This document shows positions 17,666 to 25,209 of a stretch of DNA of 64,000 nt, one piece after another. The stretch is taken from NCBI GenBank assembly GCA_964492335.1, contig CAZBJX010000007.1, forward strand, positions 1 to 64,000. Reading direction: 5' to 3'. Within the stretch, counting starts at the first letter, position 1. Each line of letters begins with the position of its first letter. The notes beneath the pieces are model-generated. The model did not search any database, was not told the origin of the DNA, and saw only the letters and a list, made by a program, of their open reading frames with translations. The DNA comes from JAFGCL01 sp964492335. GTDB lineage: Bacteria > Chloroflexota > Dehalococcoidia > UBA2247 > RBG-13-53-26. Both the position numbers and the translations under genes were made by a program.

Positions 17666-19189
17666 GTGGTCTGCGATCCAGCCCTGAAGGCAGACCTGGA
17701 CCGGGCCTTCCGCCCGCGGGCGGTGGCCGTTGTCGGGGTGTCCAGGGACGACGCCAACCCCCCGCCCGGCTACACCGGACTGAAGATCCTGCGGCTGCTG
17801 CGGGACGCGGGCTTCGCCGGACGCCTGTACCCGGTGAACCCGAAGGCCACCATCATAGAGGGCTGCCCGGCCTATCCCAGCGTGCGCGCCATCCCCGAGC
17901 CCCTCGACCTGGTCATTGTGACCATACCAGCCCAGGGCGTCCCCGGGGTCCTGGAGGACTGCCGGGCGGCCGGCGCCGTGAACGTCCACATCTGCAGCGC
18001 CGGCTTCAGCGAGACCGGCGAGGCAGAGGGGAAGGCGACGGAGGACAGGGTGAGGGAGGTCGCTTCCGGCAGCGGCCTGCGCGTCGTGGGACCGAACTGC
18101 CTGGGATACCACGTACCCGCGTCCCGCATGAACATGTACCAGGAGGTGCTCCTGCTTGACGGCCCCGTGGCCTTCCTGTCCCAGAGCGGAGGCCATGCCC
18201 AGGACTTCGTGGGATACGGCCCCAAACTGGGCATCGGGTTCAGCAAGGTGGTGAGCTTCGGCAACGCGCTCCTGATGGATGCCGCCGACTTCCTGGAGTA
18301 CCTGGCGGATGACCCCCTGACGCAGGTCATCTGCATGTACCTTGAAGGGACGGGGGACGGCCCCAGGTTGCGCAGGCTGGCCCGCGAGATCGGGCGGTCC
18401 AAGCCCATCATCGCCTGGAAGGGCGGCCTCACCTCGCAGGGGGCCCGGGCAGCGGCCACCCACACCTCTTCCCTGGCGGGGGACGGGCGGGTGTGGGATG
18501 CCTTCTTCAGGCAAACCGGGGTGGTCCCGGCCGAGTCGATCGAGGAGATGGCGGATGCCGCCATGACCTTCCTGCGCCTGAGGCCAATGGTGCGGGCCAG
18601 GGCGGCGGTGATCGTCGGAGGAGGCGGCAGCAACGTAGCCAACGGCGACATCTGTGCCCAGGAGGGCATCGAGGTCCCACCCCTGGGCCCCCGGACCCGG
18701 GCCCGCCTGCTCGATCTGCTGTCGCTGGTGAACCAGAGCGTGGTCAACCCCATTGACAGCCCCGTCATTCCCTACAGGGCCGTGCTGCTGCAGCAGGTCT
18801 TGGAGGCGCTGACAGCCGACCCGGCGGTGGACCTGGTCATGCTGCACATGAGCACCTTCTTCCCCAGGAGGGCCACGCCCGAGGCCGTGGCCGCTTTCAA
18901 GGACTGTGTCACTGGCTTCGGCCGGAGCGCCCCGGACAAGCCGGTGGTGGTGGCCGTCCGAGGGTCCGACAGAATGGCCGCAGAGGCCGAAGCCATGGTC
19001 AGCGAGATGAGGGAGGCAGGCATCACCACCTACGCCTCGATACGCGCCGCATGCCGCGCCATCAGGCGTTTCACGGACTACCACCGGTTCAGGGCGCAAT
19101 CGGGCGAGCCCGGCCAGGGCCCGCCGCCTCCCCGGCCCCTCGACGTCGCCGCTCCCGGGCACCCCCAACCGCCCCGGCGCTGTCCATGA
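17666..19189 (+). CDS. ADP-forming acyl-CoA synthetase, alpha-type subunit (copy 2)
   Basis: A 507-residue paralogue of the protein at 7686. The CoA-binding domain has VAVVGVSRDDANPPPGYTG and VGPNCLGYHV; the phosphohistidine is H266 in ATHTSSLAG. A Pro/Gly-rich tail of about 35 residues after the fold (EPGQGPPPPRPL) is unlike the other copies and may be unstructured. GTG at 17666 is preferred because GAGGAG lies 8 nt upstream; GTG at 17651 is an alternative. No ATP-grasp subunit is nearby. It follows the thiolase by 43 bp and probably releases or activates the acid product of that module. Confidence 0.85.
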   Translation: MVCDPALKADLDRAFRPRAVAVVGVSRDDANPPPGYTGLKILRLLRDAGFAGRLYPVNPKATIIEGCPAYPSVRAIPEPLDLVIVTIPAQGVPGVLEDCRAAGAVNVHICSAGFSETGEAEGKATEDRVREVASGSGLRVVGPNCLGYHVPASRMNMYQEVLLLDGPVAFLSQSGGHAQDFVGYGPKLGIGFSKVVSFGNALLMDAADFLEYLADDPLTQVICMYLEGTGDGPRLRRLAREIGRSKPIIAWKGGLTSQGARAAATHTSSLAGDGRVWDAFFRQTGVVPAESIEEMADAAMTFLRLRPMVRARAAVIVGGGGSNVANGDICAQEGIEVPPLGPRTRARLLDLLSLVNQSVVNPIDSPVIPYRAVLLQQVLEALTADPAVDLVMLHMSTFFPRRATPEAVAAFKDCVTGFGRSAPDKPVVVAVRGSDRMAAEAEAMVSEMREAGITTYASIRAACRAIRRFTDYHRFRAQSGEPGQGPPPPRPLDVAAPGHPQPPRRCP

Positions 19190-19291
19190 CCTCGCCCCGG
19201 GCCGGCGATGAGACGGGAACGAGAGGCGGGGCCTCCGGGTTGAGAAGCAGGTGTGACGCCGGCTGGCTACCATGAGTCAATGCGGGCCCTG

Positions 19292-19309
19292 CCGCCGGGA
19301 GCCCGGCGG
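19292..19309 (+). promoter_or_regulatory. hairpin just upstream of lipoprotein RBS
   Basis: CCGCCGGG and CCCGGCGG form a perfect 8-bp stem with a 2-nt loop, 5 nt before the AAGGAGGG site of the next gene. It could end the acyl-CoA synthetase transcript or modulate access to the binding site. Confidence 0.35.
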
Positions 19310-19326
19310 GGCTCCAAGGAGGGCAA

Positions 19327-19785
19327 GTGAGAAGGAGACACCCGGCGCTGGTCGTCGCCCTGCTGCTCGTGCTCTCGCTGGTACTGGCGGGGTGCGGCCA
19401 GAGCGATGAAGAGTCCATCAAGGACTCCATCCACACCTTCGCCGCCGCCTACAACGCCTCTGACTACGAGGGGTGCCTGGACCACCTTGAGGGCGTCGAT
19501 GAGTCCAACCTGGAGGAGGTCCTCTCCACGCTGGGGGTGGCCAGGGCCATAGTGCTGAGGATAGACGTGCTCGGCATAGAGGTGGTCAGCATCGACGGGC
19601 CCTCAGCCAGCGTGCAGGTATCGACCAGGGCCACGTTGGGGCCCGTGCTGGGCGGCATGTCGCCGGACCAGGTGGTCAGCATCGACCTGACCAAATCGGA
19701 CGGCAAGTGGAAGTTCGACTTCGCCCCTCTGGCGGAGCAGCTCATGGCCGGGATAGCCTCTATGGTGGAGGAGGCCCCCCGGTAG
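19327..19785 (+). CDS. small lipoprotein, possible NTF2-like fold
   Basis: A 152-residue lipoprotein. A hydrophobic signal ends in the lipobox LVLAGC with C23 as the lipidated residue. The mature part begins QSDEESIKDSIHTFAAAYNASDYEGC, the usual opening of NTF2-like lipoproteins (a helix with a DY motif), and ends with DGKWKFDF before a helical tail. GTG at 19327 follows AAGGAGGG. The function is unknown. It converges with panE, the stop codons being only 3 bp apart, so there is no room for a terminator between them. Confidence 0.75.
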   Translation: MRRRHPALVVALLLVLSLVLAGCGQSDEESIKDSIHTFAAAYNASDYEGCLDHLEGVDESNLEEVLSTLGVARAIVLRIDVLGIEVVSIDGPSASVQVSTRATLGPVLGGMSPDQVVSIDLTKSDGKWKFDFAPLAEQLMAGIASMVEEAPR

Positions 19786-19788
19786 AGT

Positions 19789-20772
19789 TCAGCCGCCGCC
19801 GCCGCCCTCCCCCTGCGCGGGGGCGCGGCGCAGGCCCCCGACCCGCTCCTTGACCTTGATCAGGTCCGTCAGCATCCGGTTCGCCGGCGCTGGAATCCCG
19901 GCCTCCCCGCCGAGGGCGACTATGGCCCCGTTCAGGGCGTCGATCTCGGTCCTCTTGCCCCGCATCACATCCTGCAGCATCGAGGCGCGGTGCGCGTAGG
20001 TGTCCGGAATGAGCCGGCCGAAGAGCAGGTCCCGGTATTCGGCGGCCCCCTTCCAGTCCAGTGAAACGCCCCTGGCCACGGCCACGGCGAAGGCCTCCTC
20101 GACCACCATCGTCATGATCCGCCTGGTCTCCGGGTGCTCCAGAAGCTGGCCGTAGTTCACCTCCAGCAGGGCGGAGAGCGGGTTCAGGCTGCAGTTGTAG
20201 AGCACCTTGCCCCAGATGAACCGGTCGATCTCCAGGGTGGCCTCCGTGGGAATGCCGGCCCGGGCAAACGCGGCGGCGATGCCCTCCAGCCGCTCCAGGC
20301 CCACCTGGCGCCACGGGCTGCCCAGCATCACCTTGTCCGCATAGACCGTGATCCGGGCCACGCCGGGCTCCGGCACCTCGATGCCGAAGATCAGCCGGCC
20401 TCCCACCGCCCGGTGGGGCCCCACGGCCGCCGCGATCGTCTCCACGTTCCCCAGCCCGTTCTGGAGCGAGACGACCAGGCTGTCGCCGGAAAGCAGGGAC
20501 AGGACCTGCGCGGCGGCATCGCCCGTATCGTAGGACTTGGTGGTGATGAGGACCAGGTCAAAGCCCTCCCGGGGCACCTGCCCGATGCCGGTGAACGCCC
20601 TCAGACTGCCGATGGAGTGCCGGCCCCAGATGCCCTCGATGCGCAGCCCCCGCTCGCGGATGGCCGCCATGTGGGGGTCGCGGCCCACCAGGGCCACCCG
20701 GTGCCCGTCGCGGGCCAGGAAGCCCCCCACCGCCGTGCCCACTGCCCCGGCCCCCATGACCAGGATGTTCAT
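19789..20772 (-). CDS. panE: 2-dehydropantoate 2-reductase family protein
   Basis: A 327-residue NADPH-dependent ketopantoate reductase homologue. It has the N-terminal MNILVMGAGAVGTAVGGFLA nucleotide motif, the catalytic Lys in IWGKVLYNCSLNPLSALLE, and the catalytic Glu in RGKRTEIDALNG. The C-terminus ends in a Gly run encoded by a (GCC)n-type repeat. The start ATG is 4 bp after the stop of the BcrD-like gene, so it is in one operon with the two activases. That context makes either pantothenate synthesis or reduction of another 2-keto/3-keto substrate possible; ketopantoate reductase is the default. Confidence 0.85.
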   Translation of the reverse strand: MNILVMGAGAVGTAVGGFLARDGHRVALVGRDPHMAAIRERGLRIEGIWGRHSIGSLRAFTGIGQVPREGFDLVLITTKSYDTGDAAAQVLSLLSGDSLVVSLQNGLGNVETIAAAVGPHRAVGGRLIFGIEVPEPGVARITVYADKVMLGSPWRQVGLERLEGIAAAFARAGIPTEATLEIDRFIWGKVLYNCSLNPLSALLEVNYGQLLEHPETRRIMTMVVEEAFAVAVARGVSLDWKGAAEYRDLLFGRLIPDTYAHRASMLQDVMRGKRTEIDALNGAIVALGGEAGIPAPANRMLTDLIKVKERVGGLRRAPAQGEGGGGG

Positions 20773-20776
20773 CCCC

Positions 20777-21592
20777 TCAACCCGCAGGCCCGGGGCGGGC
20801 CTGCCCGGCGGCCACCCTCCGGCCCCTGTCGGCCGCCAGCACCGCCGCGCCGATGGCCCCGATCAGCTGCGGGTCCACCGGGACGCGGACCGTGGCCACC
20901 CCCAGGTACTGCTCCAGGCAGTGGACCAGCCCGGCGTTCTTGGCCGCGCCGCCGGTTACCGCGATGTCATTCTCCTGGCCCACATCCCGCACCAGGTGCA
21001 TGATCTCCCGGGCCACGACGTCGTTGATCCCCGCGGCGATGTCGGCCCGGTCCCGGCCTTCGAAGAGCAGCCGCTTGACCTCGATCTGGGTGAGGATGCA
21101 GCAGGGCTTGTTCATCTTGACGGGGTCCTTCGCCTCGAGCGACAGGGGCCCCAGCTCCGACACGTCCACCCCGAGGCTCCTGGCCATCAGCTCCAGGGCC
21201 TTGCCCGTCCCCGCGGCGCACTTGGTGTTCATCCGGAAGTCCACCAGTGCTCCCTGCCCGTCCACCCGGATGGCCTTGCAGTCCTGGCCCCCCCCGTCGA
21301 TGACCGTCCTGACGCCGGGGACCAGCCACTGGGCCCCCCGGCCGTGGCAGGATATCTCGCTCATGTTCGCGTGGGCGAAGGGGATCAGGTTGCGCCCGTA
21401 GCCCGTGCTGTAGATGCAGTCGATCTGCCCGCAGGACAGGCCCAGGTCCGCCAGCAGTTTGTCCATGACGGCGGCCGCGGATTGAACGGCCTGCGACCTG
21501 GAGAGGACCACGGCCGTCCCCAGGATGACACCGTCCCGAACAACGGCCGCCTTGGTGGTCAGCGCCCCCACATCGCACCCGGCGGTCAGCAT
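20777..21592 (-). CDS. BcrD/BadG/HgdC-type ATPase activase
   Basis: A 271-residue ASKHA-fold activator of the 2-hydroxyacyl-CoA dehydratase / benzoyl-CoA reductase type. Such homodimers bind one [4Fe-4S] cluster and drive low-potential electrons with ATP. DVGALTTKAAVV is the phosphate-1 loop, DGGGQDCKAI the phosphate-2 region, and cluster ligands C125 (KCAAGTGKALE) and C164 (KPCCILTQIEV) are present. It starts immediately after the stop of its paralogue (stop at 21593), so they are translationally coupled. No dehydratase or reductase subunit is found in this window, so the partner enzyme must be elsewhere. Confidence 0.88.
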   Translation of the reverse strand: MLTAGCDVGALTTKAAVVRDGVILGTAVVLSRSQAVQSAAAVMDKLLADLGLSCGQIDCIYSTGYGRNLIPFAHANMSEISCHGRGAQWLVPGVRTVIDGGGQDCKAIRVDGQGALVDFRMNTKCAAGTGKALELMARSLGVDVSELGPLSLEAKDPVKMNKPCCILTQIEVKRLLFEGRDRADIAAGINDVVAREIMHLVRDVGQENDIAVTGGAAKNAGLVHCLEQYLGVATVRVPVDPQLIGAIGAAVLAADRGRRVAAGQARPGPAG

Positions 21593-22432
21593 CTAGGGCC
21601 GGCCCTCCCGGCGCAGGCGCTCGGCGACGCTGCTGCTGAGGCGCCCGGTGTCCAGGGAGCATCCCTCCTGCGCCAGAAGGGCGGCACCGTAGGCAGCCAC
21701 GATCTGGGGGTCCATGCCGCCAAGGCCGGAGAAGCCCACCTGCAGGTTCCGCTCCAGACGGCCTGCTACCGCCCGGTTCCTGGCCACGCCGCCCACCATG
21801 GCCACCTCCGGCCGCACCCCCAGGCGCCGGGCCAGGCCCGCTATCTTGCCGGCCACGGCGGCCCTCACCCCCGCCTGCACGTCGCGCCGGTCGAAGCCCT
21901 CGTTGACCAGCGAGATGGCCTCGCTCTCCGCGAATATGGGGCACTGGTTGTCTATGAACGGCACCTTGCCCGGCGGCTGCTCCCCGGCGTCGCCGCCGTC
22001 GACAGGGAGGTCCAGCGCCGCCGAGACGGTCTCCAGCATCAGCCCCATGCCGGCGGTGCACATGTCGGTCACGGCCGTCTCGCCCAGCCCCCCGTCATCC
22101 CTGATGTGGAAGACGCTCAAGCTGTGTCCCCCCACGTTGAGGACGGTCCTGACCCCGGGGTCAAGCCTTCTCACCGCGCGATGCAGGCAGGCTGTGTCCG
22201 GCACGGCGCCGTCCGCGCCCGGGACGGCCTTGCTGCCGAAGCCGGTCGAGAGCAACCTCTCCAGGCGGCTGCGGGGCACCCCCAGCCTGGCCAGCGCCCT
22301 CCCGATGACCGCCGCGGCCGCCTCCTGCGGGAACCCGGCATAGGGCAGTATCTCGAAGGCCAGCAGCCCCCCTTGGTCGATGATGGCCACCTTGGCGGTG
22401 GCCACTCCCAGATCACAGCCGGCGTAGAGCAA
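21593..22432 (-). CDS. BcrA/BadF-like ATPase activase, degenerate motif
   Basis: A 279-residue paralogue of the next gene. The cluster ligands appear kept: C125 in DMCTAGMG and C164 in QCPIFAESEAISLVNEG, the latter very close to HgdC. The phosphate-2 motif DxGGQDxK is replaced by NVGGHSLS, so ATP turnover by this subunit is doubtful. Pairing of a canonical and a diverged activase recalls the BcrA-BcrD heterodimer of benzoyl-CoA reductase. TTG at 22432 is taken as start because GGGGGAGGTAGAG precedes it. It is the first gene of the BcrA-BcrD-panE operon. Confidence 0.82.
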   Translation of the reverse strand: MLYAGCDLGVATAKVAIIDQGGLLAFEILPYAGFPQEAAAAVIGRALARLGVPRSRLERLLSTGFGSKAVPGADGAVPDTACLHRAVRRLDPGVRTVLNVGGHSLSVFHIRDDGGLGETAVTDMCTAGMGLMLETVSAALDLPVDGGDAGEQPPGKVPFIDNQCPIFAESEAISLVNEGFDRRDVQAGVRAAVAGKIAGLARRLGVRPEVAMVGGVARNRAVAGRLERNLQVGFSGLGGMDPQIVAAYGAALLAQEGCSLDTGRLSSSVAERLRREGRP

Positions 22433-22510
22433 CTCTACCTCCCCCCCGCCCTCCGGTCAGGCGGCAGTCCCGCACGGGAGCCCGGCGGCCGGCGCCGGGC
22501 CCGCTGCCTG

Positions 22511-22539
22511 ATTCTCCCAATTGCGTCGATAGACGTCAA
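22511..22539 (-). promoter_or_regulatory. promoter of the activase operon
   Basis: On the minus strand TTGACG (22539-22534) and GAGAAT (22516-22511) are separated by 17 bp. Two CAATTG palindromes at 22518-22523 and 22543-22548 flank the -35, 25 bp apart, and could be operator half-sites. The leader would be about 70 nt. Confidence 0.5.
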
Positions 22540-22599
22540 GGCCAATTGTCCCAACCCGCCCGGAGAAGTCGCCGGACTTCCGCCCCCGTGAGCCGGCTG

Positions 22600-22629
22600 T
22601 TGACAACACGGCGGCCCGAAGGCTATAGT
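22600..22629 (+). promoter_or_regulatory. promoter of the zinc-ribbon gene
   Basis: TTGACA at 22600-22605 and TATAGT at 22624-22629, with an 18-bp spacer, sit 27 bp before the ATG. It is one of the best sigma70 matches in the window. Confidence 0.75.
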
Positions 22630-22655
22630 TCAACGCGTCGCCACAACAGGAGGGG

Positions 22656-22802
22656 ATGATGACTCAAGCGTATTGCTTCAAGTGCAGGCGCACGGTCGAA
22701 ATTCAGAACGCCAGGCCGGTCGTTCTCAAGAACAAGCGCCCGGCCACCAGGGGCGTTTGTCCTGAATGCGGCACCAGGGTGTTCCGGATGGGGAGGCCCT
22801 AG
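22656..22802 (+). CDS. 48-residue zinc-ribbon protein (DUF5679-like)
   Basis: A small protein with two CxxC knuckles, YCFKCRR near residue 7 and CPECGTRVFRMG near residue 35, separated by a basic stretch (VVLKNKRPATRG). It resembles DUF5679 proteins, which are common in Chloroflexota and have no defined function. A strong promoter (22600) and an ACAGGAGGGG site support it as a real gene. Two adjacent ATGs are possible; the first is used. It converges with the PHP gene 19 bp downstream. A nucleic-acid or protein-binding role is only a guess. Confidence 0.8.
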   Translation: MMTQAYCFKCRRTVEIQNARPVVLKNKRPATRGVCPECGTRVFRMGRP

Positions 22803-22821
22803 CCCGGCAGAGACCGGCCCG

Positions 22822-23541
22822 TCAGGCAGCGGAGGAGGGCAGCCTCTTGAGCAGGAGAGCAGGATTGGCCGTCATCACTTCCTCCGCATCCTTCTTCACC
22901 AGCCCCGCGCCCAGCAGTATGGCCATGCCCAGCTCCGGCGTGAGCAGATCAGAGCTGGCATGAGCGTCGGAATCCAGCAGCATCCTGCAGCCCGCGGCCA
23001 GAGCAGTCCTCACCACGTGCCCGTTGGTCAGGCTGTGCCCCTTCCGGGCGCTGACTTCGATGAAGACCCCGTTCCTGGCAGCCAGGCCCGCTTCCTCCGC
23101 GGTAATCAGGCCCGGGTGGGCCAGGATGTCAACGTCCGGCGACCGGACAGCCTCCAGGTTGGTCCCCTTCTCGACGGGCTCGACCACGGTTTCTCCGTGG
23201 ACCACCACTATCCAGGCCCCCAGGTCCTTGGCCTTCCGGGCCGCGGCGGCAATGGAGCGGGCGGGGAGGTGGGTCAGCTCCACTCCGGGGATGGCCAGGA
23301 TATTCCAGTGCTCTCGGGCTATCCGACAGTCCTCCACAATCTCGAGGATGAGCCGCTCCAGGGAGCCCATCCCCACGTGGTCCGTCAGCGCAATGGCGCG
23401 ATAGCCCCTGTCCTGCGCCCGGCGTATCAGCTCAACGGGCGTCAGCTCGCCATCACTCAGGGACGTGTGCGTATGGAAGTCGTAGATGGTTCCTTGCCTC
23501 GGAACACGATTTAGACTATAACTATAGCATTGAAGAGCCAT
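22822..23541 (-). CDS. PHP-domain phosphoesterase
   Basis: About 239 residues with the complete PHP metal-binding set: DFHTHTSLSDGELTP, ALTDH, PGVELTHLPA, VVVHGE, DILAHPG and LLDSDAH. PHP enzymes hydrolyse histidinol phosphate, nucleotides or other phosphoesters using metals. The start is uncertain: the only in-frame ATG (23541) overlaps the start of the divergent Usp gene and has no ribosome binding site, whereas the conserved fold begins near IYDFHTHT at about 23487. An ATC codon there is preceded by AAGGA. Substrate unknown. Confidence 0.8.
   Translation of the reverse strand: MALQCYSYSLNRVPRQGTIYDFHTHTSLSDGELTPVELIRRAQDRGYRAIALTDHVGMGSLERLILEIVEDCRIAREHWNILAIPGVELTHLPARSIAAAARKAKDLGAWIVVVHGETVVEPVEKGTNLEAVRSPDVDILAHPGLITAEEAGLAARNGVFIEVSARKGHSLTNGHVVRTALAAGCRMLLDSDAHASSDLLTPELGMAILLGAGLVKKDAEEVMTANPALLLKRLPSSAA
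23494..23522 (+). promoter_or_regulatory. promoter of the Usp-inositol lipid operon
   Basis: TTGCCT at 23494-23499 and TATAAC at 23517-23522 have a 17-bp spacer and would start transcription about 11 nt before the Usp ATG. The AT-rich core ACTATAACTATAG also reads as TATAGT on the minus strand, so the PHP gene may use an overlapping divergent promoter. Confidence 0.6.
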
Positions 23542-24031
23542 GCCGGACAAGCAGTCAGTTACACCGCCGGTATTCAGCCTCAAGAGCATCCTGGTGCCGC
23601 TGGACGGGTCTGCCTTCGGCGAGGCGGCCCTCCCCTGCGCCCGGGAACTGGCCAGGACCGCGGGGGCACAGATAGTGCTGATGCAGGCCATCGGCCCGCA
23701 CCACTTGGAGATCGACCTGGCCGAAGCCCGGTCACCCCGCCTCGCCAGGCTCTCGGAGGAATACATGGAGCACGCCACGGCCGCGGCGCACAGCTACCTG
23801 GCCCGGGTCCGTCAGGAGCTGTCAGAGAGCGGCCTGGCTGTCCATTACGCGGTGGAGACAGGCCAGCCCGCCGAGGCCGTCCTGGCCTCGGCCAGGAAGC
23901 ACTCCGTGGACCTGATCGCGCTGTCAACGCGCGGCCGCTCGGGGATCAGCGCGCTGGTGATGGGCAGCGTGGCCCACAAGGTGCTGCATTCCGCCGAGGT
24001 GCCCGTTCTCCTGGTGAAACCCCGCAGCTAA
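23540..24031 (+). CDS. universal stress protein (UspA family)
   Basis: A 163-residue cytoplasmic protein. SILVPLDGSAFGEAALPCA opens the fold, and the ATP-binding motif G-2x-G-9x-G(S) is present in STRGRSGISALVMGSVAHKVL. Members bind ATP or other nucleotides and respond to growth arrest or stress; the biochemical role is not defined. The leader is only about 11 nt with a weak GAAGAG. The next gene (inositol phosphate synthase) begins 24 bp later, so it heads the inositol-lipid operon, perhaps tying it to envelope stress. Confidence 0.9.
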   Translation: MPDKQSVTPPVFSLKSILVPLDGSAFGEAALPCARELARTAGAQIVLMQAIGPHHLEIDLAEARSPRLARLSEEYMEHATAAAHSYLARVRQELSESGLAVHYAVETGQPAEAVLASARKHSVDLIALSTRGRSGISALVMGSVAHKVLHSAEVPVLLVKPRS

Positions 24032-24055
24032 GCAAGAAGGATGAGGAGGTCAGAA

Positions 24056-25177
24056 TTGGCTAAACCGAAGAGTGGCAAGTCGGGGGACATCAACGTGGCC
24101 ATCATAGGCGTGGGGAACTGCGCCTCATCGCTCATACAGGGCGTCCATTTCTACCGCAACGTGGAAGACGATGCCGATGTGCCGGGCGTCAGACGACCCA
24201 ATCTCGGCGGGTACCATATCCGTGACATTCACTTCGTGGCCGCCTTCGACATCGACCGGAACAAGGTGGGCAAGGACCTGGCCGAAGCCATCTGCACGCC
24301 TCCCAACAACACCTTCAAGTTCGCCGATGTGCCGCTGACCGGAGTGAAGGTCAACCGCGGCATGACCCACGACGGGCTGGGCAAGTATCTCTCCCAGATG
24401 ATAACCAAGGCCCCGGGCTCGACGGCCGACATCGCGGGCATCCTCAAGGAGACCAAGACCGACGTCGTCATCAGCTACCTTCCGGTGGGCAGCGAGATGG
24501 CCACTAAGTGGTACGTGGAGCAGGTCCTGGACGCGGGGTGCGGCATGATCAACTGCATCCCGGTGTTCATTGCCCGGGAGGCCTACTGGCAGAAGCGCTT
24601 CGCCGAAAGGGGATTGCCCGTGATCGGGGATGACATCAAGTCCCAGGTGGGGGCCACCATCACCCACCGCGTGCTGACCAGGCTCTTCCGCGAGCAGGGG
24701 GTGAAGCTCGAGCGCACCTACCAGCTGAACTTCGGCGGCAACACCGACTTCTACAACATGCTGGAGCGCGAGAGGCTGGAGTCGAAGAAGATATCCAAGA
24801 CCAACGCCGTAACGTCCCAGCTGGACTACAAGCTGGACCCCGACAACGTGCACGTGGGGCCCAGCGACTACGTCCCCTGGCTGACCGACCGCAAGTGGTG
24901 CCACATCCGCATGGAAGGGACCACCTTCGGCAACGTGCCGCTGAACCTCGAGTGCAAACTGGAGGTATGGGACAGCCCCAACTCGGCGGGCATAGTGATC
25001 GATGCCATCAGGTGCTGCAAGCTCGCCCTGGACCGCGGCCTGGCCGGATCGTTGGTGGCCCCCTGCTCCATGTTCATGAAGTCGCCGCCTGTCCAGTTCT
25101 CCGACGATGAGGCCCGGCGCAACCTGGGGGACTTCATTTCGGGGACGAACAGCAGGACGCTGCCCGCGCAGAAATAG
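24056..25177 (+). CDS. ino1: myo-inositol-1-phosphate synthase
   Basis: A 373-residue NAD-dependent lyase/isomerase converting glucose 6-phosphate to 1L-myo-inositol 1-phosphate. The NAD motif is INVAIIGVGNCASSLIQGV. The catalytic core carries GDDIKSQVGATITHR, LNFGGNTDFYNM and SKKISKTNAV with the conserved lysines, as in actinobacterial and archaeal enzymes. TTG at 24056 is preferred because GAGGAGGT lies 5 nt upstream; the ATG at 24041 would lie before that site. It is followed by a PimA-like glycosyltransferase and a CDP-alcohol phosphatidyltransferase, so its product is probably used for phosphatidylinositol-type lipids. Confidence 0.93.
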   Translation: MAKPKSGKSGDINVAIIGVGNCASSLIQGVHFYRNVEDDADVPGVRRPNLGGYHIRDIHFVAAFDIDRNKVGKDLAEAICTPPNNTFKFADVPLTGVKVNRGMTHDGLGKYLSQMITKAPGSTADIAGILKETKTDVVISYLPVGSEMATKWYVEQVLDAGCGMINCIPVFIAREAYWQKRFAERGLPVIGDDIKSQVGATITHRVLTRLFREQGVKLERTYQLNFGGNTDFYNMLERERLESKKISKTNAVTSQLDYKLDPDNVHVGPSDYVPWLTDRKWCHIRMEGTTFGNVPLNLECKLEVWDSPNSAGIVIDAIRCCKLALDRGLAGSLVAPCSMFMKSPPVQFSDDEARRNLGDFISGTNSRTLPAQK

Positions 25178-25209
25178 GCGCAATACGGCCGCCTGCCTTG
25201 CCAGTACTT

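Noticed and set aside
20134..22591. Overlapping plus-strand frames of 289 and 684 codons over panE and the activases
   Set aside because: Antisense shadows of three well-supported minus-strand genes with conserved motifs.
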